Part shown: positions 1 to 10,411 of the stretch, one piece after another
Numbering within the stretch: position 1 is the stretch's first letter
Layout: every line of letters starts with the position of its first letter
NCBI GenBank assembly: GCA_003833135.1
Contig: QZLH01000268.1
Coordinates: 38,226-78,887 of the forward strand
Source of the DNA: Oehlia diaphana
Taxonomy: Eukaryota > Glomeromycota > Glomeromycetes > Glomerales > Glomeraceae
Direction: 5' to 3'
Length of the DNA: 40,662 nt
Made by a program: the position numbers and the translations under genes
Notes under the pieces: generated by a model
What the model saw: the letters and a program-made list of their open reading frames with translations, nothing else
What the model was told of the DNA's origin: nothing
Database searches by the model: none

Positions 1-19
1 ACTCTAATTAATTAATGTT

Positions 20-115
20 AAATATATCTAACATATTGCATATATTAAACATATCTAACATATTGCATATATTAAACATATTTAATATGTTGCATATGTT
101 AAACATGTTAAACAT
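20..115. repeat. 27-bp tandem repeat, about 3.5 copies
   Basis: Three and a half imperfect copies of a 27-bp unit (AAACATATCTAACATATTGC followed by ATATATT) lie head to tail at the left edge. Later copies diverge to ATGTTGCATATGTT. The repeat lies upstream of the kinase gene that starts at 341. It may be simple AT-rich noise or part of its upstream region; no function can be read from it. Confidence 0.7.
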
Positions 116-119
116 TTGA

Positions 120-340
120 AACATTGATCGGCAATCACGGGTCCAGTCATATCACATGATCACTGCGCAACATTTTACTGCGTAACAATACTAACGGTTC
201 TTGTTACCTATATCTGGCTGAAAATTGGTATCTGCATTTTGCATAGATAATATTACACAAACAACTTTATATACTCGAATAAAAGCGTTTAATTGTATTT
301 ACCCTATTTTTAAGAAGAATTACAATATAATTATTTAGTA
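120..340 (+). promoter_or_regulatory. Probable promoter and 5' leader of the tandem-kinase gene
   Basis: This stretch is less A+T-rich than the repeats on either side and ends directly at the ATG at 341. A TATA-like TATATACT lies at about 268-275, some 70 bp upstream of the ATG, followed by an AT-rich leader. The assignment is by position only. Confidence 0.35.
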
Positions 341-3300
341 ATGGCTCAGAGTAACGACGAAGGTAAAAGCACATAATATGAATATAGATATCTAATACAA
401 ATTGAATTGCTCTAAAAATTTTTTCAAACCAAATTTGCAACATAATGAAACTAGTTTCAAAAATAGAAAAATATAAATGTAAGAAAATTATTTTAACAGC
501 TTGTAAATTATAAACATATAATTTAAATTTTTTAAACTATTTCTAAAAATTATTTACTATATTAGCTCGTAAGTAATAGGTTATCTTATAATCGGAATGA
601 TAAATAAATTACTTATTTCTATTATTTTATATAACCAAATAATTTATTTTATTATTATAGTTGGTAAGTTAATAGGTATTTTTTTCATTGTATTTTGTAT
701 GATATTTACTATTAATATAATTGTTTAATAATTGGTATTAATATTAGTATATACTTAATTTTTATATACAATTATAATATTTTATCTAATTGATTATAAT
801 TACTTGACTTTATAATTATTGTTAATTAATAATTCTACAGGGTGTAAGTTATTTATTTAATCTATTATATTTATATAATATTTACATATACTTTAAACTA
901 ACTAAATTCATTATTTAAAACATTGTTTATACAATTATATAGGGAGTATGTTATTTAATTAATTCTATAATATTTAATATTATTTACATATAATTTAAAC
1001 TAACTAAATTCTTTATTTAAAAAATTATTTTGAAATTTCTTTTAGTTGGTAAGTTATAAGTTATTTATTTAATTCTATTGTATTTATATAATATTTACTC
1101 ATAATTTAAACTAACTAAATTCTTATTTAAAAATTATTTATTTAATAATGTAGAGAGTATGTTATTTATTTAATTCTATTATATTTATATAATACTTAAA
1201 ATAATTTAAACTAACTAAATTCTTTATTTAAAATTTATTTATTTAATAATGTAGGGAGTATGTTATTATTTAATTCTATTATATTTAAATAATATTTACA
1301 TATAATTTAAACTAACTAAATTCTTTATTTAAAATTTATTTTGTAATTTCTATTAGTTGGTAAGCTATAAGTTATTTATCTGATTCTATTATATTTATAT
1401 AATATTTACATATAATTTAACTAACTAAATTTTTTATCTAAAAATTATTCAAATAATTTAGATCGTAAATAATTCTATTATATTTATATAGTATTTACAT
1501 ATAATTTAAACTAACTAAATTCTTTATTTAAAAAATTATTTTGTATTTCTCTCAGCTGGTAAATTATAAGTTATTCATTTAATTCTATTATGTTTATATA
1601 ATATTTACATATAATTTAAATTCTTTATTTAAAAAATTATTCAAATTTTTTAGAACGTAAGTAATTCTATTATATTTAAATAATATTTACATATAATTTA
1701 AACTAACTAAATACTTTATTTAAAAAATTATTTTGTATTTCCTTTAGCTGGCAAGTTATAAGTTATTTATTTAATTCTATTATATTTAAATAATATTTAC
1801 ATATAATTTAAACTAACTAATTTCTTTATTTAAAAAATTATTCAAATATTTTAGAACGTAAGTAATTCTATTATATTTATATAATATTTACATATAATTT
1901 AAACTAACTAAATTCTTTATTTAATAAATTATTCAAATATTTTAGAATGTAAGTAATTCTGTTATTTTTATATAATATTTACATGTAATTTAAACTAACT
2001 AAATACTTTATTTAAAAAATTATTTTTGTATTTCTTTTAGTTGGTAAGTTATAAGTTATTTATTTAATTTTTATTATAATTATATAATAGTTACATTACT
2101 TACATATAATTTAAACCAACTAAATTTTTTATTTAAAAAATTATTCAAATAACTTAGATTGTGAGTAATTTTATTATAATATATAATATTTACATATATT
2201 TAAACTAATTAAAAAAAAATATTCAAATATTTTAGATCGTAAGTAATTCTATTATTTTTATATAATATTTACATATAATTTAAAATAATTAAATCTTTAT
2301 TTAAAAAATTATTCAAATTTTTAGATCGTAAGTAATTCTATTATATTTATATAATATTTACATATAATTTAAAATAATTAAATTCTTTATTTAAAAAATT
2401 ATTTATTTAATAATATAGGGAGTATGTTATTCATTAATTCTATTATATTTATATAATATTTGCATATAATATAAACTAACTAAAAAATTATTTAAATATT
2501 TAGATTGTAAGTAATTCTATTATATTTATATATAATTTAAACTAACTAAATTCTTTATTTAAAAAATTATTCAAATAATTTAGATCGTAAGTAATTCTAT
2601 TATATTTGTATAATATTTACATATAGTTTAAGCAACTAAATTCTTTATTTAAATAATTATTCAAATAATTTAGATCGTAAGTAATTCTATTATATTTATA
2701 TAATATTTACATATAATTTGAACTAACCAAATTCTTTATTTAAAAATTATTCAAATATTTTAGATTGTGAGTAATTCTATTATATTTACATATAATTTAA
2801 ACTAACTAAATTCTTTATTTAAAAATTATTTAAATATTTTAGATCGTAAGTAATTCTATTGTATCTATAGAATATTTACATATAATAAACTAACTAAATT
2901 CTTTATTTAAAAAATTATTTTGCAATTTCTTTTAGTTGGTAAGCTATAAGTTATTTATCTAATTCTATTATATTTATATAATATTTACATATAATTTAAA
3001 CTAACTAAATTCTTTATTTATTTAAAAAATAATTCAAATATTTTAGATTGTAAGTAATTCTATTATATTTATTATATTTATATACATATAATTTAAACTA
3101 ACTAAATTATTTAAAAAATCGTTTAAAATATTTTAGCCTGTAAGTATTGCATTATTTTAATTATAATAATCCTATATTTTTTATTTTTATCGCACCTGCG
3201 TTATGTCACACCTCTATAATATGTTACATATAAAAGTAAAAAATGACATTCTGATTAAGAAAACTTGTAGAACGGTCAAAATTTCACATAGTATAAGGTT

Positions 3301-5970
3301 TCTTATAGTTACAGTATAGTACATAGTAAGTGCATAAGGTCGATTTTTAAAAATGAAAATCTTAACGAAGTCATGTGATCAATATGATAATTACCAAAAA
3401 AGGGAGATGCGACATATCGCAGGCGCGAAAAAAAAATATTCCTTTTTTATATTATAATTATGTAATATTTACTTGATTATTTATTTTAGTTGGTAAGTTA
3501 TAAGTTATCATATACTATTTATTTTAATTATTTATTTATTATATTAAAATCTTATAATTCTATTTAGAGTAAGTATAATTAATATTATTTAATATTTTAA
3601 TTTTTAATTTTTATTTTAAATTTAATTTTTAATATAATTTTATATTTATATTTAAAGATTTGGTAATAGTGGAAATGAAGTTGTGGATCAATTTATTTCT
3701 AAAAATAAATTAAAATGGGTTCCTTATGATAAATTTGAAAATATTGAATATCTTGATAAAGGAGGATTTGGTACTATATATAAAGCTAAATATAATAGTA
3801 TTGAATTAATTTTTAAATATTTTGTTTATCTTAATAATTCTGATGAAAGTTTAAATGAATTTTTAAATGAAGTATGATTAAATATTATTATTTTTTTTAA
3901 TATTTTTATTTATTTATATTAATTAATTAAATATTATTTTTTTTATAGTGGAAAATTATTAATTCACGTGGAACTATTAGAATATATGGATTTACAAAAG
4001 ATCCAGATACATTGAATTATGTATTAATAATGGAGTATACAAATAAGGATAGTTTAAAAAGATGTTTAACAGAAATAACAAAAAATTGGGAACAAAAATT
4101 ATTTCATTTATATCAAATCATTGAGGGTCTTAATGATATTCATGAAAAAGATCTTATTCATTATAACTTTCATAATGGTAATATTTTATGTAACAAATAT
4201 GAAGAAGATATATATGGAATTTTTATTAGTGATTATTTAGGATTATATCAACTTGCAAAATCTTTTTTAAAAGAAAACAATATCTATGGAGTTTTACCAT
4301 TTATAGCACCTGAAATTTTAAGAGGTCAAATTTATACTCAAGCTAGTGATATATATAGTTTTTCTATAATTATGTGGGAATTTACATCTAAAATTCCACC
4401 ATTTAATGATAAAGCACATGATCTTCAACTTGCTTTAAGTATTTGTAAAGGTGAACGTCCTAAAATTATTGAAAATACTCCACAATGTTATATAGATTTA
4501 ATGAAAAAATGCTGGGATGAAGATCCATTAAAAAGGCCATCTTCTAAAGAAGTTTTAAATATCATTGAAAATTGGATTTTTAGTCCTGGGTATAAGAAAA
4601 TTAAAGATATTAATGAAGAATTAAAAAGCAATATTATGGAATTTATGAATGCACCAATTGAACATAATAATATTATTGTAAAATCTCATCCAAAAGCATG
4701 CTATACAAGTCATTTACTTGATTTTACCAGTGAAGAATTAAATGAAATTCTAGAGGATTCTCAAGGATTTTTTAAATTTTTGAAACAAAAATATCAAAGC
4801 TCTCAAAATGAGTTAGATTATCGCTCTACAAAACTGAAAATAAAATGGATTTCATATTCACAAATTAAAATTTTAAATAAAATAGCAGAAGGAGGATTTG
4901 GTATTATTTATAAAGCTTTAATTAATGGAGACGTTGTTGCTATAAAAAAAGTTTTAAATTCTCAAGAACTAAATAAAAATTTTTTAAATGAGGTAATTAT
5001 TTTTCAAAATTTGTTTTTTTGAAAATATTTAATATACTAATTTAAAGTATAAAATTTTAGTTAGAATCACTTTATCAATGTTATGATAGTAAATTTGAAC
5101 ATATTATTAAATGTCATGGTGTCACAAAAGATCCTATAACAAAAGAATTTATGTTTATAATGAAATATGCAAATGGAGGAGATTTACATAATTATTTACA
5201 AAAGAATTTTGCAGAGATTACATGGAAGAAAAAATTGCACATTTTGTGGCGAATTTCAGATGGGTATTTATAACTTAACATTAATTAATAATTATCTTAA
5301 AAATTATTTAAATAAAATTTTATTAATAATTAATTTTTTATTTAGACTTCAAACTATACATGAAAAAGATTTCGTACATCGAGATTTTCATAGTGGAAAT
5401 ATATTGGTTGAAATAATTGAAAATGATTCATGTAAAATAGATCAATATCTAATTGGAGATTTAGGATTATCACAGCCCGCAAATGACATTCTACATGATA
5501 GCAGTATATATGGAGTAGTACCTTATATTGCACCAGAAATATTTAAAGGCGTCAAATTTTCTAAATCATCTGATATTTATTGTATGGGCATGATTATGTG
5601 GGAATTAACAACTGGTTGTAAACCTTTTGCTAATGTTGAACATGATGCTGATTTAATTTATAAAATTATTGATGGGAAACGACCTAATATTACTTATGAC
5701 ACTCCCGAAGATTTTGCTAATTTAATGAAAAAATGTTGGAATCCTGATCCTAAAAAGAGACCTTCAGCAACGGGTGTTTGTGAAATTTTTAATTCTTGGT
5801 CAAATATGGGAATGGATGCCAAATGTTTTAATCAAGCTGAAGAAATAAGATTAGAATTAATGAAATTAAAAATGCTTGGACCAGATTTTAATGAAAAACC
5901 TCATCCAAATGCAATTTATACAAGTAGATTATTAAGTTCTTTAACTGGTTCACCTTCTATAACGTTTTAA
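341..5970 (+). CDS. Tandem protein kinase assembled from many single-codon microexons
   Basis: Proposed exons: 341-362; 29 exons of 3 nt between 500 and 3492; a 1-nt exon at 3568; 3658-3871; 3949-4992; 5061-5263; 5346-5970. They sum to 732 codons in one frame. Domain 1 (about residues 55-320) has a glycine loop LDKGGFGTIY, but HRD is changed to HYN and DLG is interrupted (SDYLGL), so it is probably a pseudokinase. It ends in APEIL and CWDEDPLKRP, then a family tail motif HPKACYTSHLL. Domain 2 has AEGGFGIIY, VVAIKK, HRDFHSGNIL, GDLGLS and APEIF, so it looks active, and ends with HPNAIYTSRLL. The exon at 3658 encodes GNSGNEVVDQF, like the WTSGN segment of related kinases; it has no in-frame ATG and a TAA closes its frame just upstream (3653-3655), so the start must come by splicing. 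Downstream exons are confident; the microexon joining is inferred from phase and splice sites. Confidence 0.68.
500..3492 (+). repeat. Tandem array of intron-like units, each separated by a 3-nt exon
   Basis: Units of about 75-115 bp, each beginning GTAAGT, GTATGT, GTGAGT or GTAAAT (once GCAAGT) and ending in YAG, mostly with CTAACTAA inside. Between YAG and the next donor lie exactly three bases: 500 CTT, 566 CTC, 661 TTG, 841 GGT, 943 GGA, 1046 TTG, 1154 AGA, 1255 GGA, 1357 TTG, 1462 ATC, 1556 CTG, 1654 AAC, 1748 CTG, 1855 AAC, 1946 AAT, 2041 TTG, 2158 ATT, 2236 ATC, 2325 ATC, 2419 GGA, 2504 ATT, 2584 ATC, 2674 ATC, 2764 ATT, 2843 ATC, 2936 TTG, 3047 ATT, 3137 CCT, 3490 TTG. Three unit types share a common core but differ near the triplet: TTG/CTG follow a TTTCTTTTAG-like end, ATY/AAY follow CAAATATTTTAG, and GGA/AGA follow ATAATGTAG. 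The first three and last two units are unlike the core, which suggests older or independently derived introns. Confidence 0.9.
3184..3434. mobile_element. TIR element (MITE-like) inside microexon intron 29
   Basis: Ends at 3184-3214 and 3404-3434 are inverted copies of each other, about 26 of 31 bases matching (outer parts TCGCACCTGCG and TCGCGCCTGCG, then TATGTC). The interior has no open frame. The insertion explains why this intron (3140-3489) is 350 nt while its neighbours are about 90 nt. I could not fix a target-site duplication because the flanks are poly-A/T. Confidence 0.65.
3568..3568 (+). other. Putative 1-nt exon
   Basis: The sequence ATTTAG, A, GTAAGT leaves a single base between a good acceptor (ending 3567) and a perfect donor (from 3569). 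The preceding exons all run in phase 1, while the kinase exon beginning at 3658 needs phase 2. This one base converts one to the other, giving GAA across three exons. Without it the frame reaches a stop inside the N-lobe exon. Confidence 0.5.
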
Positions 5971-6201
5971 TATGAAACCGAGTATGTAAACATTATTTTT
6001 TATAAATTTGGACAATATTTACAACATTTTAATATTTAATAATTATTATCATCTTAGATATTAAACTTATTGAAGAATCGATCAACAATAAAGGTACTAA
6101 GTTATTTTTTAATCAGTACATAAAGTAATTTATTAATTACTTGATTCTTTTCTTTAGAATATATTACAAAAGAATATGAGTTTGATATAAATGAAATTTA
6201 A
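5971..6201 (+). pseudogene. Possible former 3' exons of the tandem kinase, cut off by a frameshift
   Basis: Past the TAA at 5968 lie two exon-like pieces with good splice sites: 6058-6093 (acceptor CTTAG, donor GTACTA) and 6158-6201 (acceptor CTTTAG, ending TAA). Joined, they read IKLIEESINNKEYITKEYEF and so on, a hydrophilic kinase-tail-like sequence. A donor GTATGT sits at 5982. Entering them from the kinase exon needs one base less in the TTTT run at 5964-5967. This is either a real truncating indel or a homopolymer error in the assembly. Confidence 0.5.
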
Positions 6202-7094
6202 AGGAACAATTAAAAGTTTTCTATATTGCTTTTAATAATTGTTTTGGCCAATTCAGTATCAAGATAAGATTTCAAAAATAATCCAATAAATCCAAGGAAA
6301 CAAGATGCAACTGAAGATTTTACTAGATAAATTTTTTATCATTTTATTCTATTTTATTTTATTTTTTTTCTTTTTTTTAAAAAAAAGGAATGCATATTAA
6401 AGTTAGTAACAATGTTAACACAGAATCTTATGAATAGAAACTTTTGTAATCATGTTCTGCTTTTCTTGAGTTAGTATTTACTTATTTTTCTTTTTTTATA
6501 GAAAATTCATTTATTATTACAATTACTATTTGTTGAAATAAAGATTAAATTACGTCTATATTATAAATCTTAAAATTCTCACTAATTGCTATGATTTTAT
6601 CATATTATTTATTTACATTTACTACATAAAAAAATGCATATGTGGCTATGAAAATAATGCTAACTTTTCAGATAAAACTATTTATATATCAAATCTGTAT
6701 ATGTGAATGTACATAGCTTTTCTCTAATGCGAACCAATTCATGATAATAACACTTTTTGCACTGAATATGATTTTTCCTGATGAAATAAATTATCATACA
6801 CTAAAATAATAAATGATAGTATGTATTTAGCTGTTATTTAAAGATAAAAATAATTGATAAATAAGCTAATAACTATGTGAGGAAACAAGTTGTATCTCTG
6901 TATACTGGATAATTGTCATTCTATCATTATATGAATTTTGTAATTTACGGAATTAATCATCAATTTCAAAGCAAAATTTCTAATTTTTCTGTAGTATTTC
7001 TTTCATAATAATTGATAATGGTTCTTTTTACAAAGGTAAGAGGTTGTATTTTGAAATCTGTCATATTTATTTTGAATTCAAAAGATATCACCAT
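6202..7094. other. Non-coding AT-rich stretch
   Basis: Homopolymer-rich intergenic DNA downstream of the kinase. I see no exon with supporting splice sites or family similarity. A short minus-strand open frame at its right end runs into the MITE and is not credible as a gene. Confidence 0.6.
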
Positions 7095-7102
7095 AATTAA
7101 AT

Positions 7103-7385
7103 CAGTGTTCGGCATATGACTTGAAATGACCAAATGATTCAAATGACAAATGACAAATGACATGTCATTTCAATGCTCAAATGACAAATTTGGTCATTTG
7201 AATGTAATTTTGGCCAACATTATAATTTTTGCCTACACTACATTCATTATTTTTTTAATTATAGTCACATAATTATTTATGTAATAAATATTAGCCAATC
7301 AAAATCAAATGATTGAATGACCAAATGACAAATGATTTCATAAATCATTTAAATGGTCAAATGACCAGGTCATTTCCGAACACTG
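7103..7385. mobile_element. hAT-type MITE with perfect 8-bp target duplication
   Basis: The ends are CAGTGTTCGG and its inverse CCGAACACTG, and the element is flanked by AATTAAAT at 7095-7102 and again at 7386-7393. CA-starting TIRs and an 8-bp duplication are the hAT signature. The 283-bp interior is full of ATGACAAATG/CATTTGGTCATTT words in both orientations and could fold into a long hairpin. It has no coding capacity, so it would need a transposase supplied elsewhere. Confidence 0.88.
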
Positions 7386-7393
7386 AATTAAAT

Positions 7394-7690
7394 TCCAACA
7401 AATAATTTTCTTGATTATGTTATCTCGATCCTCATCATCATAATCAGATTCATTATTATTACCCCTATCTTTATCATCATAATTAGATTCTTTTGATTAT
7501 CATTACCCATGCATTTAGTTATAAAAATTTTTATTGCAATCTAGGAAAATTTTTAAATTTGATTTTTATTTACTGCATTTACATATTTTATAAAGAGCTA
7601 ATATCTCAAAATAGATTACATCAACAAAAAAACTGCATATTAAACAATTATATGGACAACAAAAGTATTTTTCAATTTTTTTAATAATAT
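7394..7690 (-). other. Acidic low-complexity coding relic and flanking AT-rich DNA
   Basis: On the minus strand 7425-7510 can be read as an Asp/Asn-rich peptide containing ESDYDDEDRDN and a second related block. This resembles an acidic protein tail, possibly part of the F-box-like pseudogene lying upstream on the same strand. No start or splice sites support it as a gene, and it abuts the hAT MITE. Confidence 0.3.
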
Positions 7691-7714
7691 GAATACATGG
7701 CTAATATTATATTA

Positions 7715-8645
7715 ATCATCATCAAAAATCTGTAACTTTAAATTTCTTAATAATGCCTAATTTTAGTATATTTATTAATTATTTCAATATTTTCATCATT
7801 TTTATCTAAGCTATTTTCTTCATCACATATAACAATTACTAAAGAAAGTGATTTTTGTAGTACGCGATCTGTCCAATTTACGAAAAAGGACTCTAATTCT
7901 TCCAGAAGTAAATTAAATCGTACAGTAAATTAATGATATAATATTTTAGTTTATTAATATTTTGTGAATATTTCACAACTGTTTCCAATGCCTGCTTTTC
8001 ACTCAAAAATTTATCTTCACACCAAATTTTAATACTTTCTAAATATTTGCAACTATTAACAATTATTTTTAATGTTTCCAATTCCGTCATTATTTTCAAT
8101 TCCAGTGGAGAGTTTTCTTAGCATTGGACAAAACTTAGAAATAGCTAAATTTAATGAATTATCGTTATAACACTCAAACTTACCTATAAATTCCTTTTAG
8201 ATTTTTCACATTATTTTCTAATAATTTTATTAGCAACCCATCGCTTGGGAAATTCATAAGACATATTGTAACTTTTCAAGATCAACAAAGCATTCTTCAA
8301 GATCAAATGATAATTTAAGTTCCTGTAAATTCGAGAAATTGACAATGATGGAGTACAATAAATGCTACTATAAATACCTAATTTAAATAAAGTTTTACGA
8401 ACTTTTGACATTAATGAAAAAATCATATTTACCATACTATAATCAATCAAATAGTATCATATCAAAGCGTTTCAAATTTCTCTGTACAAAAATATCTGTT
8501 ATTCTATTCGAAATAACTCTTTTTAATTCTACAGTAAGTGATTGTATTTGAGGAAGTTGATAAAACAATTCAGCGGAAATATCTGAACTACAGCATAATT
8601 ATAAAGATTTTAGGCAATATTTTGCTCCAGGATATAGTATTACTT
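7715..8645 (-). pseudogene. F-box/LRR-like protein relic
   Basis: On the minus strand, successive fragments in changing frames resemble the long F-box/LRR-like proteins abundant in Rhizophagus: LYPGAKYCLKSL (about 8640), SDISAELFYQLPQIQSL (8586), LKLSFDLEECFVDLEKLQY (about 8315), LAISKFCPMLRKLSTG (about 8145), ELETLKIIVNSCKYLESIKI (about 8085), and a C-terminal ELESFFVNWTDRVLQKSLSL followed by FKVTDF (about 7730). The order matches the family, but stops and at least five frameshifts separate the pieces, and the F-box end is absent. It is a decayed copy without an intact reading frame. Confidence 0.8.
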
Positions 8646-10411
8646 TCATACTTTGTCATAAAAAAAAAGAACATCTAATTATTTTTTGTTTCACTAATTG
8701 TAATCATAATTATATAACATTTATTTATTACATTTTTACAACAAATTGAATTACTCATATAGTCAACTAAAATTATAAATTGCTTAAATCATCTTACGTA
8801 TAAACTACAGAAAAATAAATTGGTTAAGATTTTGAAATTTGAAACAGTATTTTAAAATTTTTCTCGAATGAATTTATTTGGATTGCAAAAAAGAAAAAAA
8901 ATTTTTATTGACTTGATTTTAAAATTATGTGAATGACTGTTTTTGATCAATTTTTAAATTTTTGTAACGTCAAGGAAACCTTTTTGCCAATAACATATGA
9001 TTTGCCAAACATAACCCTAACATGCATAACATATTATTAAGAGATAAGCTATACAGAAAGTAATCTGTCAAAATATTCAATTTAAATACTTTTCTTGTTA
9101 GCACCTACTATTTTGACAACTAATTAGAAGTCACAAACTATACTAGGTAAATGGAAACTGTTGAAGTCCGTCGTTTATTATGGTTCTTTGTAAATATAGT
9201 AAATATTAATCACGTTTAAATATTAAGTATTACAAAATTGTTTTGCAAAAAAAGAGAATACAAATATAAAAAGAAATGAGCAGGGATAGTTTTATATAAA
9301 AAATGAATTATGACGTAAGTGGATGGAAGGAAGGGAAGGAAAATTGTATGAGTTACAGATCAAAAGTTCAAAACCGTCTAATACAAAGCAATAGAATGCG
9401 TACCGGACAATAAATGAAATAATTATGCTCTAAAAAATAAAATTTTAAATAGAATATGCCAATATGCCTTCATGTTTTAACTAAAATTAGACCATATAAA
9501 AAATTTTTTCATTATTCTTTAAAAACAACATGAAAATGGGCCTTTCGCCGATCCATTCACGAAAAATGTAAATTATTCGATAAATTCCATGATATAAGGT
9601 TATTAATTCTGAAATATGAGCCTTTTACGGAAAAACGATGGAGTATAAAACACGGATTAACTTTATTTATAGGATCTTTAATGATTTTTATCAATTTTAT
9701 TAATGCATAAAATTGGCAGTCAAAATTTTCCTCGTCTTTTCTCAAATTGGCAAAAATACATAACTTTATTTATTAAATAAAAGAATTTTTAATGAAAATA
9801 TAAATATCACTTAATAAGATCAGAGTTTATAAACGATAATCAGTAGTTCTTGCATTATGCTTAGTAATGTAGACCTTTACTTGTATATACTTATGTACTT
9901 ACTGTATACACCAGCAATAATTATTGCTAGTAGAGATCAGGTATTCACCCATCGACATAAAATTACTGACGTCATTTTGCCTACTTGCCATTTTACCGAC
10001 ATCTCATTTTTCCGAAATTATTTAACGAATCCTTATTTTGTCGTTTGTTAGGGCGCAGTAGGATATTATTTACAGTTCTGTTTAATCAAAAGCAAAAGGG
10101 GATATCAGATGTACGAATTCTGGACATAAATTTTATAAGAAACGGTTAGTGTTTAGTTTTTGATTTCTTAAGTTCCAACATTCTCTGTGGGAAGTGGACC
10201 AGAATTAGAAATTGTTAAAGTACAGTATTTTGCGGATAAAGTAGATTTGTTTTAACATCAATTAAATACCAAAAGGGCTTTATGTGAGAATATTAATTGG
10301 AAACTTAAATTTTATCCCTAAATCAAGTCAAATTTCTTTAAGTTGAGCTCTAGCTTAACTCAAGTTGTTCAAGTGCCAGCCCAAGTTTTACTAATTGAGA
10401 TTCATTAACTA
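8646..10411. other. Non-coding region
   Basis: AT-rich intergenic DNA. The only recognisable item is one copy of a dispersed repeat at 9539-9657 (separate entry). Short open frames here show no family features. Confidence 0.55.
9539..9657. repeat. Dispersed repeat, copy 1
   Basis: Contains ATTCGATAAATTCC, ATGATATAAGGTTAT and ATATGAGCCTTTTACGG in order, the same order and spacing as at 23806-23932 and 32145-32235. The three copies differ at scattered positions. Copies 2 and 3 belong to the segmental duplication; this one is outside it, so the sequence is a dispersed element rather than only duplicated flank. Confidence 0.75.

Noticed and set aside
361..3657. The AT-rich array as an ordinary satellite or one long intron
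   Set aside because: A single intron from 363 to 3657 breaks the reading frame, and 29 consecutive spacings of exactly 3 nt between acceptor and donor are not needed for a neutral satellite. It remains the main alternative until transcripts are checked.
361..3657. CRISPR-like or direct-repeat/spacer array
   Set aside because: The repeated part is the longer, intron-like section and the variable part is only three bases; the genome is eukaryotic.
6966..7163. Minus-strand open frame of 65 codons
   Set aside because: It starts inside the hAT MITE and crosses its boundary, so it is a chance frame.
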